Source: Hemibagrus wyckioides
Taxonomy: Eukaryota > Chordata > Actinopteri > Siluriformes > Bagridae
Length of the DNA stretch: 64,000 bases
NCBI RefSeq assembly: GCF_019097595.1
Contig: NC_080734.1
Location: 11,932,392-11,996,391, forward strand
Reading direction: 5' to 3'
This document shows positions 23,139-34,592 of this stretch, piece by piece (position 1 is the first letter of the stretch; every line of letters starts with the position of its first letter). The translations under genes and the position numbers were made by a program. The notes under the pieces are model-generated. The model did not search any database. It worked only from the letters and a program-made list of their open reading frames with translations, and was not told where the DNA came from.

Positions 23139-24033
23139 TATATTTATATACAACTTTCAATCAAAAAAGTTATCAGTTGGCTAAAGTGCTGTACAAAGTG
23201 CTACACAAACAAATATTTACCACCAGCTACTTCTCACGCAAATACACACAAATCACACCAACTTGTATTGTGACATAATTTACCACAATATTTATCACAA
23301 TATCAATAATATATATAGTTTTTTTTTCCAGCCCATTTATATGTAGGTACTAATTTGAACATTTAGAAGCTGTCAAAAAAGATACTTGGCTAACTCTCTG
23401 TGAAACATGTAATTGTAGGCTTGCTGTATTGGCTATAAATCCCTGACAGTAATTTGCGTTAATGTGCTAGCTACACTAGGACCTTTCAGCTCCAGCGCAA
23501 AATCAAACAAGTAAATTTTAAACAGCACACCTGTCTTGGATGGTTGACTTCATATCAGATATGGGGAAAAAATCTGTATATTTTATGCTGCAGACCACTT
23601 TAAATGTCAGAGTCATTTGTCCATTTGCAAACCTGGGAGTTGAAAAGATTTTGTATTTTGTACCATCATCTCCAGAATTATTGGCACCCTTCAAGAAGTT
23701 GAGCAGATTATTATAAAATAAGCAATATACAATGCTTAATTTTTCCGTCAAACAACTTATCTTTTGTCTTTTTCATATCATTAAATAATAGTCATAATAA
23801 TCCTTGAAACAATCATATAGCTTTAAATTGCTCTCAGTTCTCACTCGTTTTTCCACTTGACCACGTATGAGGATGCGTTCATGTAAAAGCTTTTTATCCT
23901 CTGTCACAATGAAGGAAAAAACAAGCACTTTTATCACAGATTGACCTGCCAAACCCAAGAAATGGTTATACAGAGGAGGAAATTCTAGTTAATTTAGATA
24001 TTTTATTTCATAATCAGATATTAGATGACAACA
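23139..24033. other. Unrecognised part of duplication unit
   Basis: No gene. CCAGAATTATTGGCACCCTT (about 23672-23691) resembles a terminus found in another fish Tc1-like family and may be a small remnant. Identical sequence recurs at 26064-26960. Confidence 0.4.
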
Positions 24034-24958
24034 TGAGAGTTTTATCCTGGCTGATAACTGCTCAGTTTTCTAACATTGCTTGTTAAATTAAAGGTACCAC
24101 AGATGGTGAACGATTTTGACAAGGCCTACTGTTGAGTAGAGTAGTAGGTGGTTTGAGATGCAGCCCATGACTGTGTCTGTGTGGTGGGTTTTTTTTTTTT
24201 TGTGTGTGTGTGTGTGAGAGAGAGAGTAAATGTCGAGCTGTGAGATGTGAAAGAGAAGGTGGGAGATAAACAGTTATTGCAGCAAATGATACTGAAATAA
24301 AATTTAATACTACTGCAGTAAATAGAAGGTCAAATGTAAAGAGTTGTACTAATGGTATACAATTTCTGGCACAGCTCATCAGTATATGTGTGTAAAAGGA
24401 TGAACTATAAAAGTAAGACTATAGATCTGGATAAGTGGGAGTGGAAACAAAGTATACTGAATAAATGATGATGCAGCGAGTTTGTAGAGGAAAGGTGATG
24501 GGTTTTGCAGGATGAGCTGATATACCAACTCTCCTTATCATATATATCACAGTCTACCCAGGCATCTTATCTGTCTCCCATTTGCTGCAGTATTTAGTGT
24601 CAAATAAAACTGTTCTAAATGTTAATTGCTCAAATAAAGTCTGCTGTAGGGACTCAGTGTATTCTGTAGTGTTTGACTCAGATTGGCTCATAATGCTGAG
24701 CTGAAACACTTCCAAACAACGTTTCTAAAGCTGTTCTCTACATTTTGATTCAAAACTGAATTAGATGTTTGAGCTCTTATGTTGGAAATCAGTCAAAGTG
24801 TGGATTATGAGTGGGCGATAAAATATATGACAATATTCTGGGACGTTTCTACAGAATGCAATATGTATTATGTAAGTAGGTTTGATAACAAACAGCAAAA
24901 TGGTTGTGTGAATACAATGAAAACAAAAATTGTGTGTGTGTGTATATATATACATATA

Positions 24959-25427
24959 CAGCTCTGGAAAAAAAAGACCACTGCCCAATCTCCAGATTTG
25001 AACCCTATTGAAAACCTCTGGAATGTCATCAAGAGGAAGATGGATGGTCACAAAGCTGAGCTGTTTGCTTTTTTTGCAAAAAGAGTGGTATAAAGTTCCC
25101 CAACAGCAGTGTGAAAAACTGGTGGAGATCATGGAGCCAAAACGCATGCAATTCGGGGTTATTCCACCAAATACTGATCTCTTAATGTTATTTAACCAAA
25201 GCATTAATACAATTTGTTTACAGATTATTTGCATTTTGTTTTATTTGAGTTATTAAAGCTCTGCAAATACTGCATGATCTTGGGTTATTTTAATGTGTTG
25301 TTATTTCCTTTAAATATGCACTCTAAATAACAATAGTTATATTTTGAATTTAGGAGAAATATTGTCAGCAGTTCACAAAAAATGAAACAAAACTGTTCAT
25401 CTCACCAATATATGAACCTGTAAGAAA
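24959..25427 (+). mobile_element. Tc1-A 3' fragment, copy 2
   Basis: Duplicate of 22032-22500 at an offset of 2,927 bp. Its presence in both units comes from the segmental duplication, not from a second insertion. Confidence 0.8.
24986..25233 (+). pseudogene. Tc1-A transposase C-terminus, frameshifted (copy 2)
   Basis: Same defects as copy 1: NPIEN catalytic glutamate kept, early stop, continuation in another frame. Confidence 0.78.
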
Positions 25428-25435
25428 AAAACAAA

Positions 25436-25488
<53 letters not shown>

Positions 25489-25509
25489 ATATAGAGCACG
25501 AGATATTGC

Positions 25510-26063
25510 CACTGGACCACCAATCAAGCATAATATTAGGACCACTGACAGGTGAAGTGAATAGCACTGATTATCTCCTCATCATGGCACCTGTTAGTGG
25601 GTGGGATATATTAGGCAGCAAGTGAACATTTTTTGTCCTCAAAGTTGATGTTAGAAGCAGGAAAAATGGACAAGCATAAGGATTTGAGCGAGTTTGACAA
25701 GGGCCAAATTGTGATCGCTAGACGACTGGATCAGAGCATCTCCAAAACTGCAGCTCTTGTGGGGTGTTCCCGGTCTGCAGTGGTCAGTATCTAACAAAAA
25801 TAATCCAAAGAAGGAACAGTGGTAAACTGGCAACAGGGTCATGAGCGGCCAAGCAGCCTCATTGATGCACGTGGGGAACGAAAGCTGGCCCATGCGATCT
25901 GATCTAACAGACGAGCTACTGTTGCTCAGATTGCTGAAGAAGTTAATGCAGGTTCTGATAGAAAGGTGTCAGAATACACAGTACATGACGGGTCGTGGCT
26001 GTTTTGGCAGCAAAAGGGGGACCAACACAATATTAAGCCATAATATTATGCCTGATCAGTGTA
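25510..26063 (+). mobile_element. Internally deleted Tc1-B transposon, copy 2
   Basis: Duplicate of 22585-23138 at an offset of 2,925 bp, with the same internal deletion joint. Confidence 0.83.
25666..25986 (+). pseudogene. Tc1-B transposase N-terminal region (copy 2)
   Basis: ATG at 25666. It has the same helix-turn-helix and the same three in-frame stops as 22741-23061. Confidence 0.83.
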
Positions 26064-26956
26064 TATATTTATATACAACTTTCAATCAAAAAAGTTATCA
26101 GTTGGCTAAAGTGCTGTACAAAGTGCTACACAAACAAATATTTACCACCAGCTACTTCTCACGCAAATACACACAAATCACACCAACTTGTATTGTGACA
26201 TAATTTACCACAATATTTATCACAATATCAATAATATATATAGTTTTTTTTTCCAGCCCATTTATATGTAGGTACTAATTTGAACATTTAGAAGCTGTCA
26301 AAAAAGATACTTGGCTAACTCTCTGTGAAACATGTAATTGTAGGCTTGCTGTATTGGCTATAAATCCCTGACAGTAATTTGCGTTAATGTGCTAGCTACA
26401 CTAGGACCTTTCAGCTCCAGCGCAAAATCAAACAAGTAAATTTTAAACAGCACACCTGTCTTGGATGGTTGACTTCATATCAGATATGGGGAAAAAATCT
26501 GTATATTTTATGCTGCAGACCACTTTAAATGTCAGAGTCATTTGTCCATTTGCAAACCTGGGAGTTGAAAAGATTTTGTATTTTGTACCATCATCTCCAG
26601 AATTATTGGCACCCTTCAAGAAGTTGAGCAGATTATTATAAAATAAGCAATATACAATGCTTAATTTTTCCGTCAAACAACTTATCTTTTGTCTTTTTCA
26701 TATCATTAAATAATAGTCATAATAATCCTTGAAACAATCATATAGCTTTAAATTGCTCTCAGTTCTCACTCGTTTTTCCACTTGACCACGTATGAGGATG
26801 CGTTCATGTAAAAGCTTTTTATCCTCTGTCACAATGAAGGAAAAAACAAGCACTTTTATCACAGATTGACCTGCCAAACCCAAGAAATGGTTATACAGAG
26901 GAGGAAATTCTAGTTAATTTAGATATTTTATTTCATAATCAGATATTAGATGACAA

Positions 26957-27400
26957 CATGTTTGCGTCAAACATCAGAAAATGTGATCTCAGTGAGAAAA
27001 TGTGATCTCAGTAAGAAAACATGATCTCTGTGGGAAGATGTGATCTCAGTCAGGAATTGTGATCTCAGTTAGAGGATGTCATCTCAGTGAGAAAACGTGA
27101 TCTGTGTGAAAAGATGTGATCTCAGTGAGATCTGATCTCAGTGAGAGGATGTGATCTCAGTGACTTTGACTATGCTATAGTTGTTGGTAGCAGATGGGTT
27201 GGTTTGAGTAATTCACAAAATCCTGATCTCCTGGCATTTTGATACACAAAAATGTATAGAATTTATACACAATGTGATCTTTTATCTGACACTTGAACAT
27301 GTGAACATAACTAAATCTTCTTGCCTGCATCTGCATGATTTTATACATTGTGATGCTGCCACATGGTTGGCTGATTGGATTATTGAATGAATGCAGTGTG
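26957..27400. mobile_element. Truncated fold-back Tc1-like element with internal minisatellite
   Basis: The left part (TTTGCGTCAAACATCAG, from about 26960) is the leader of the same Tc1 family as the fold-back element at 11819. It is followed by an expanded minisatellite, then the original reading GTGATCTCAGTGACTTTGAC and a stretch through GGTTGGTTTGAGTAATTCAC and CTGATCTCCTGGCATTTTGA. From about 27284 the sequence is the reverse complement of the family's 5' leader (GAACATGTGAACATAACTAA, CTGCATCTGCATGATTTTAT, GGTTGGCTGATTGGATTATT). Two inverted 5' ends are thus joined, as in 11819-12926, but the left outer terminus is missing and the left edge meets the end of the tandem duplication. Confidence 0.7.
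26978..27164 (+). repeat. 19-bp minisatellite, 10 units, inside a Tc1-like element
   Basis: Units such as AAAATGTGATCTCAGTGAG repeat ten times with drift; the ninth is shortened to 16 bp. The last unit runs into TTTGAC, which is the unexpanded transposase start of the family (codons for C-D-L-S-D-F-D). The unit is therefore the region around the transposase start. Nineteen is not a multiple of three, so the amplification breaks the frame. Confidence 0.9.
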
Positions 27401-28865
27401 TTTGGTTTACATGAGATTAGAATGTGGAGGTGGAAGGATGTTAAGACCTCCCCCTGTTTTCAGGAACAGTTTGTTCCACTTTGAAATAAACAGAGTCCTT
27501 GACTCCTGTCTCCAGCTGTATATCTTCTTTGTTCAGTCTATAGACGTTATCACTGATTGTGTCACTATGAAAGTGAAGGTGTTTCTTGGGTCATTTGAAG
27601 CCAGTGGGTGTTTGATCAAAACTGTAGATTTTATAGCAGTCATGCTGTCTCTCACACAGCAAACACGATAGGATAGATACAGAAATTCATCGGTTAGGGG
27701 AAGAGTGCAGCCTGGTTTCATCATCATCATCCGTTCCATATACTTGTATACTGAGTCCCCAGGAAGGAATACATAATACACCATGAGGCTTCATTCACAC
27801 AGCTATAGATACAGAAAGAACAGAGTAAATGAATAAAAAGAATACGAAAATCAAGAGGAAATAGCACAGGAATTTGAGATTGCCAATTTGACATCCACAG
27901 ACACAAACCCTACCCTGCCAGCAGTTAAAATTAAATCTAGTGAATGAACTTAACATTCAAGTTACATAATATAACAGATAAAGTGCTGCAGTATCCTGCT
28001 TTATAGAAGATATGGTTTATTTGCTAAACTGTGTCTGCTGTCAGAGAGACACAGATACAATAAGCCCATGTTCACCACTGCTCGGTATCTGCCAACTGGT
28101 TCAATGGTTATTTTCTGTGCACTATCAAGCATTTTGGGGTGAAGTATACAGGCTGAGAGATACAATGTTAGATTTTGATTCCTCTCAGACAGTAGGAAAA
28201 TGCCTTTAGTAAAGGGTGAATTGTAGCAATCAGCAACTCTTTGGGTGCGATAGTCTGATAACATCCTGGCTCTTAAACATCCTGTGTCAAAACAGCACTA
28301 GAAAACAAATTCTGTGTCGAACACCTCCATGGTGACACAGTGTAAACAGATTGGGACAAGGCCCACAGTAGACAAGTGATGTATGGCAGCAGTGTTCTTC
28401 AGCAATAACTTCCATACCCAAAAGAGAACAACTAGCTATTATATATGCTTTGTTGGAAATCATTGGTGTATTTAGCTCCATGGTGAGGTTTCCTGGAACA
28501 AACAGCAAACAAATCTGAACTTCAAGTGCAGTGAGAAAACCTGAATTAACCCTGAATTATCCTAACTGCAGGGAGTAAATGAAACCTGCTATGTATTAAG
28601 TTTTTTAAACTCACATATACTTGTTTTGGTCATCTAGCCACAATACAACTATTTTCAAGCCTCAGTATGGATGGTGAATGCAGGAAATATTGAATCATCC
28701 TGTAATAAGCTTCCTGTGTGCTCGGTAGAGAGGTTTTCCTGTTGCTGCCAATGTTCATTAAAAACTTTAAAAGGTCAATTTTTTTCCAAAAGTATGCACA
28801 TTAGTGTGGATTTACGCTCACTTGTTTCTGTTTGAAATTAAGCAGATGTGTGAAAGACGCTGTAT
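27401..28865. other. Non-coding stretch, nothing recognised
   Basis: No supported exon. Overlapping frames of 60-94 residues occur on both strands without identifiable domains. Confidence 0.4.
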
Positions 28866-28981
28866 GTATACAGATAATTATGGATCCTGCACAAGGACCT
28901 GATAGTGGCACTGTGGCATCTCTGGGATTTGAGTTTATAACCTTTCAGTCACAAGTATAGAACCGTAACTGTGGGCACCAT
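28866..28981 (-). mobile_element. SINE remnant, minus strand
   Basis: CTGGGATTTGAGTTTATAAC CTTTCAGTCACAAGTATAGA ACCGTAACTGTGGGCACC is a degraded reverse SINE head of the type at 7337-7500. Confidence 0.5.
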
Positions 28982-29584
28982 TTATTCATTCAAATTCTGT
29001 GTAATGTGCAACCTTTTTGCTTGACATGTCCTTACAACCTCATCTTTAACAATTATTGAGAGAATTTTAATAATTACGGGAGAAAGGGAAATCTATGGTT
29101 ACTTTGTGCAGATCTGGACTAAAACTGATTAAGCAAATGCAAAGCTGTTTCTTACTCATATTTATTCTCTTCAAGCGCATGGCCTTGCCTTCATCACAAA
29201 CAGCAGTTTCTGTTCTTCAAGCAGGGAGGTGGGTTTTTACAGCTCATGTTGTAGCCAGCTTTTAGTGAGAAGGAGTGTGTGATGTGTGATGAAAGCCTAA
29301 GGGGATCGGAGACGCTGAATGTTATGATGGAAACCCAGTTTGGTAGAGGAAAAAAACACACACGAATAGAATATAAGCATCAACAGTCTTCTCCTTCTGG
29401 ACATGGAAGACAAAGAAATGAATGTTAGACTGAGACAGACAGTCTGGAACCTCCCTTAAATTAATTCAAGTGTGTGTGTGTGTGTGTGTGGTTCTGGGAT
29501 TTAACCTGTACTTAACCTAGATGCAGTACTTAACCAACTTAATTTTGGAATTCATACACCAACATGTAAATCTTTACCCAAGGC

Positions 29585-29585
<1 letters not shown>

Positions 29586-29627
<42 letters not shown>
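29586..29627. repeat. (ATT)n microsatellite
   Basis: About 14 uninterrupted units. Confidence 0.95.
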
Positions 29628-29628
<1 letters not shown>

Positions 29629-29989
29629 GTATTAGCTAGCCATGTTAACTGTCTTGTTTTTCACTAACAGTGAAAAAGTTTGTTTTAAGTGTAGTGAAGT
29701 AGCATTTTAAAGATGTGGTGAATCAGTGAATGAGATGCTGATGATGTAACTCCATTGAAGAACACTGGATCATGCTGGATGATGCACTTCTAGAACATTA
29801 TAAAAGACACTTTTGTCATTGCTGGGGCTCATTTACCATCTATGGTAGGAGTCTACAGCGTCAGGGCTTTGAAACAGTCAGAATTCAAGCTGTGCCTTTA
29901 GGTTTTCCACCACAGGAAACAGTATAGAGGACTTTGTGTTTAGCAATTTCTCAGAAACATGACAAGCTGCACATTCTTTTCGTATCCAT

Positions 29990-30022
<33 letters not shown>

Positions 30023-30033
30023 GAGAGAGAGAG
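29990..30033. repeat. (GA)n microsatellite
   Basis: About 21 GA units with one GGG interruption. Confidence 0.95.
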
Positions 30034-31249
30034 GAAAACAAGCCTTTAATAGATCATCTATAAATATCTGCTTTTAATGCTCTTAAACTAGTCATTTGTT
30101 AATTATAAAAACATGAAAACCTTTGCATATAACAGGAATTTAATAATTATGGACATGCTATTATAGGAAAATAATAAAGGGGCTACATCAAACCACCACA
30201 TAGATAAGAAGCTTAAATGCTGATAACTAAAATGATGCCCTCTGAGAATAACTACTGATAAACACAAAGTAATTTAAAAATATTTATGATAGTATAAAAT
30301 GTGATAATCACTGTAATATGAAAGTTTAATATTGGCCTGTGCCTACTCATATAGCAGAATCATTATGGTGTCTTGTGAGCTGGTCAGTAATGGACATTGA
30401 ATGAGGCATGGAGCTTTACTATAATCTCATGCGTCTCTAATGGCAATGTAAGTCTATTGCTCTGATGTTAAGTACCTTCAAAGATCTGTTTGACTGCAGT
30501 GTAGATGGAGGGTACAGGTAAAATGTTTGCAATACCATGAATGAGGGACGATGACTAAAATGACAATGGCAATCATTTTTGAAATCATGATTATTTTTAT
30601 CACAGTTTTATCATCTAGTTTAGTCAAATATATTTATTACACTTTATCTTTTTAAATCGATAGACAGCAGTCTTTCCCTTTTTACTCTTTGCTCTTTCCA
30701 CATTTGTCATTATAAGCCTGAATTCCTTAACAGGATTAAATCTGTGAGTATTGGATTCCATTTACACCTGCCACATTTATACATCCTTAATCCTGATGAG
30801 ATTTTTTTGTCTGTTTCTGTGACTAAGTAGCATTCCACTAACATCCCATTTATACTTAGTCATTTTATGCAACTTAAACATCACTGGAAGGTGTTTGAAT
30901 GTAATTGGCTCATTTGCATATTAACACACAGTTTAGCTATTGGATTTCTGGATAACATTTGCCTATAAGAGTGCAATCATGCATTTAAAGTCTTGTTAGG
31001 ATACAATTGTTAGGAAAATTAAAAAAAATAGGGAAATGTGCATTTTTACCATTTCTGGTTTTAAGGGAGTAGGAGAGGACATGATATCATGAGCTATGTA
31101 GTTGGGAACTGCTTGCTGGCAGTTAAATGCATCTGCAGTGACCGGTGCAGGGGGAAAAATAGTAAAAACAAATAAAAACAAAACAAAACAAAAAAAAAAA
31201 AAACATAGGTACAAGAATTCTCATTCTCATACAGCTAAACAAATGCTTT

Positions 31250-31270
31250 ATATATGTATATATATATATA

Positions 31271-31303
<33 letters not shown>
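31250..31303. repeat. (AT)n-(GT)n compound microsatellite
   Basis: TATATGTATATATATATATA followed by about 15 GT units. Confidence 0.95.
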
Positions 31304-31304
<1 letters not shown>

Positions 31305-33072
31305 TTCATTATATGCAAATATTTGACATTAGTCCATTTTAGAAGAATATATTGCAGTATAAATAATGCATTTGGCTATGAGTATATTACCTTGCATATC
31401 ACATATATTGGTATATATTTGAAGAAGGTGTATTCAAAATCATAACCAAGTGCATTATTTATAATGTTGTAAATTCTTACATATAAGCTGTTTCAAACAT
31501 TTGAATTAATTCTAAAAGTAGATATTGAAATATATATTGCTTTTTCATACAGGTTAGGAGACATGTAGCAATCTTCTTTAAAACTGTTCTAACAAGGCGT
31601 GTTTGGGGTGTTATAACTGCTTCTGCTTTGAAAGGTCTCAGACCAATTTACTGTCAGTGCAATTTGCATTAGATGGCAACCCATCCGCATCAGGTCTAAT
31701 TTCACCAGCTTCTCTGAGAAAGTACATCTAATTTTTACTCTGCTGACAGACCTGACGCTGTGTAAATTGGGACGCTTGTTCATCATCTCTGTTTCACCTT
31801 TCCAATTTGGTACGTGAGGGGTCAGAAAATCCTCAGCTCACTCTCAGCTTTTTACTAAATAATGGTGTGGACCTTGAGGGAGCGGTGTTCAGTGCTTGTT
31901 CTCCATATTTCCATTTCACTGAGGCCCCCCCCCCCCATGTCCAGTTCACACTTCTGACCTGAGTGTAATGGAGCTCCTGTCTAGACTGTCAGCATGAATG
32001 AATGTGCATTAGTGCAGGGATTAATATTCAATATCTCTGTGTTTATCATTCTAAAGGAGTGTCATTTAAGAAGAGTAACGAGTTTAATAGAGGCCATGTT
32101 CAAAGTGGAAGACGGACCAAATGCACACTTGGTGGTTATTGTACATTATTACTGAGACGAGTAGATATGCAGATAAAGAACAAGTCCATGTAGAATTTGA
32201 TGTGTGAAACAGAGCATCTACAACACATGACTACATTTTATGCTGCATTATTACAGTGTTAACTACAGTTTCATCAAGTATTCTCTCTCTCTCTTTCTCT
32301 ATACTCAGTCATGCTAAATATCTTGCATGACACAATGTTTCCAGCTTGTTAACTACTTCCATGAACAATAGGCAACTTTGCACATGATTCTCTGAGTGAT
32401 TTCCCGGTTGTGAAAGTAATAGTCGCTTTTCAGTGTGCTCTCTCTGAGAAAGGGCACGAGATGGAGAATCTCTGATGTGAAATCAGATGTGACACAGAAA
32501 GCCAGAAATGTCAGTGCAGCTGCAGTATATGTCAGTTTATGTGTGCAACTGTGAGGACACTTCTGACAAAAACCCATCCACTGAAGACAGGTCAGATGTA
32601 TATTTAGGTCCCAAAGGACCACTATACATACACCTCAGAAATAAAATATGAGAAAAACAAGTTTATTTTGAGCCTTTTCAGTCTTTTTAGTCCATCATCA
32701 ATAAATTTAAGCCCCATTAAATATATGCAGTATCAGTTTAGAGTCTTTTTGATTTTACTGAAAAAAAATGTAATGAAAAAAGTAGATGGCATAGTAGATT
32801 TAAACATAAATGTAGCCTTTTAATCACTGAATAACAGTTCAACTTCCTTATGTTGATGACTGTCACAAAGGTTAATGGATCTGTGCTTGCTTAATTGCCT
32901 ATAAATGAACTATAAAAGGTTTCTGCTACATCACACTTGTCTTCTTTCCTAGTTTTGTCTTGTCAAGTGGATTGAGAGTTGTTACATACGCTGCTCTAAT
33001 CATTTTTTTGTTTTCTTGCTAATTTTGCTGTTGTTAAATCTGCACCATTAGATGCACCATGTTGACAGTAAT

Positions 33073-33312
33073 GCAAGATACAAGATTCAGAATTTTAATT
33101 TGTCACATGCAGTACACAGTTATACACAGTACACAACTTGCAGTAACATGAAAATCCGGCCACTCCTCTTAGACTGTGCATATAAATAAAGTTAAAAAAT
33201 TAAAAGTTAAAAATGAATAAAAATAAGAATATAAGTAGAAAAAGATGTGCATAATAATGATGTATAATAATGTCACATGTAGTAACAGTACAGAATGTGC
33301 AAAGTAACAAAC
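33073..33312 (-). repeat. Retroposon 3'-end-like repeat, minus strand
   Basis: GCAAGATACAAGATTCAGAA TTTTAATTTGTCACATGCAG TACACAG resembles the reversed (TCAAGAT) tail and CACATG start of fish retroposon 3' ends. It is followed by AT-rich AAAAATAAGAATATAAGTAG sequence and AGTAACAGTACAGAATGTGC. It is degraded and no coding part is seen. Confidence 0.5.
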
Positions 33313-33668
33313 ACATGTTCTTTTTGTTTAAGCAGTGTGTAGAATGTCAATAAATTGTTCATCCATTGCATACCAGAAGTACAGCGAGCAATAACCGAAC
33401 GTGGCTGGTTGTGATCATAGACCTGACAAACTTATTTCAGCATTCTAATTGTTGTAGAATACAGGCACTTTCAGAACTGACATACCCTTTGCTTAGTGTT
33501 AGCACTGGCACACAGTGTGTGTTCACAAAGTTTATGCAAATCACTATAGAGCTCCTGCTGTGCCAGGATCTGTGCATACTCCCTTATCAGAATGTTGGGC
33601 TGCTGTGAGGACAACAGCAGGTGATGAGCCAGACAAAGCTCCTGATCTCATATGCGGAAGTACTGGGA

Positions 33669-34310
33669 CTAAAAGTTAGTCATGAAGAGAGACACTTGAC
33701 TCCTATGCAGACTGTTCAGTATAATGAGACCCAGCAGGCAAAGTAGAGACAAATGCTTTAGGCCAGGGTGTGTTGGTGCATGACTGGCCAAATCTACAGC
33801 AGTAAGCTTTTCCACTACTACTGCTGCTGCGAATGACACTGCAGTGTGTCCTAGAGACTGTGCAGCCGGTTTATTAATAGCACCACTCTGGCCAAACAGG
33901 CCATGGTTTTGTTTGCCATCAGACAAAACCTGACATTCCACATGAATAGGACAATGTGGCACAGCTGTCACCCATAAGAATGACTCCAGAATTTTGACAT
34001 GTTCACAAGTTGTTAAAAACACCCCAAGTGCAAAATTTCTCAATATGGTGTAAAACATATGCACAGTCTGCACTGGGAATGATGTTCTATGCAGAGTCAG
34101 ATATAAATCTGTCTTTCTGGGTCTGCCTATTCTGTGCACAGTGGAGGCCGTTTGACAGTTCGCCAGTTTGCCAGTAGGAGCATGCAAACTAGTGAAAACT
34201 TCACAAATGGTGAGGAAGTTCTTTCTGTGCAACATAGTGCAAAAGCAATTTGTGAAACTTGCAAAAGACAATGCAGAGATAAAATGTGTTTTACTTAAGA
34301 CAGACAGCAC
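33669..34310 (-). other. Unidentified 213-codon open frame
   Basis: This is the longest uninterrupted frame in the window, with ATG at 34308-34310 on the minus strand. I recognise no domain, catalytic motif, signal peptide or repeat family in it. The composition is mixed, with cysteine and histidine scattered and no C2H2 or RING spacing, and hydrophobic patches near both ends. Nothing shows splice sites or a promoter. A chance frame, or one strand of an unrecognised repeat, is more likely than a gene. Confidence 0.15.
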
Positions 34311-34393
34311 ACAGTGGCTACATCTACACAGGAAATAGTATTAATTGTGCTGCTCAATAATGAATAACTATCAACTTAAGTGATATTTTTTCC

Positions 34394-34499
<106 letters not shown>

Positions 34500-34592
34500 G
34501 GAGAAACATTGTTTCATTTCACTTTGTACTGCGTCAGCTATATGAGGTTGAAATGACAATAAAGCTTCTTGAATCTTGAATCTTGAGATCAT
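34500..34592 (+). repeat. Retroposon 3' end, plus strand
   Basis: GAGAAACATTGTTTCATTTC ACTTTGTACTGCGTCAGCTA TATGAGG then AATGACAATAAAGCTTCTTG and a tail AATCTTGAATCTTGA. It is the reverse-orientation relative of 17673-17960 and is cut at its 5' side by the GATA array. Confidence 0.65.

Larger units (their letters stand above)
21106..24033 (+). repeat. Tandem duplication, copy 1 (2,928 bp)
   Basis: This segment is repeated head-to-tail immediately downstream. TGAGAGTTTTATCCTGGCTG occurs at 21106 and again at 24034. The frames of 157, 104, 82, 80, 120, 77 and 61 residues are identical between the copies, so identity is close to 100 percent. The spacing drops from 2,928 to 2,927 after the T/GT tract near 21260 and to 2,925 after the AT tract near 22540, so the indels seen are in simple repeats. 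The unit carries a poly-T/GT/GA tract, a Tc1-A 3' fragment, an AT microsatellite, a deleted Tc1-B element and about 900 bp of unrecognised sequence. Confidence 0.97.
24034..26960 (+). repeat. Tandem duplication, copy 2 (about 2,926 bp)
   Basis: Second head-to-tail copy. The junction reads ACAACATGAGAGTTTT. Only TG is shared between the sequence at the start of copy 1 (CACTGAGAG) and the end of copy 2 (ACATGTTTG), so the join has 2-bp microhomology. Near identity means it arose very recently, is kept alike by conversion, or is an assembly artefact in which two haplotypes were placed in series. Confidence 0.95.
28982..33072. other. Non-coding stretch with simple repeats
   Basis: It contains GT (29470-29491), ATT (29586-29627), GA (29990-30033), poly-A (31188-31203), AT/GT (31250-31303) and a 12-C run (31925-31936). 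No gene or larger repeat was recognised. Confidence 0.4.

Noticed and set aside
26978..27164. Regular short repeats considered as a CRISPR array
   Set aside because: Units are directly adjacent 19-mers without spacers, in a vertebrate transposon context. They are a minisatellite.
31925..31936. 12-C run considered as a G-quadruplex or regulatory site
   Set aside because: A single homopolymer without further G/C runs nearby; more likely slippage.
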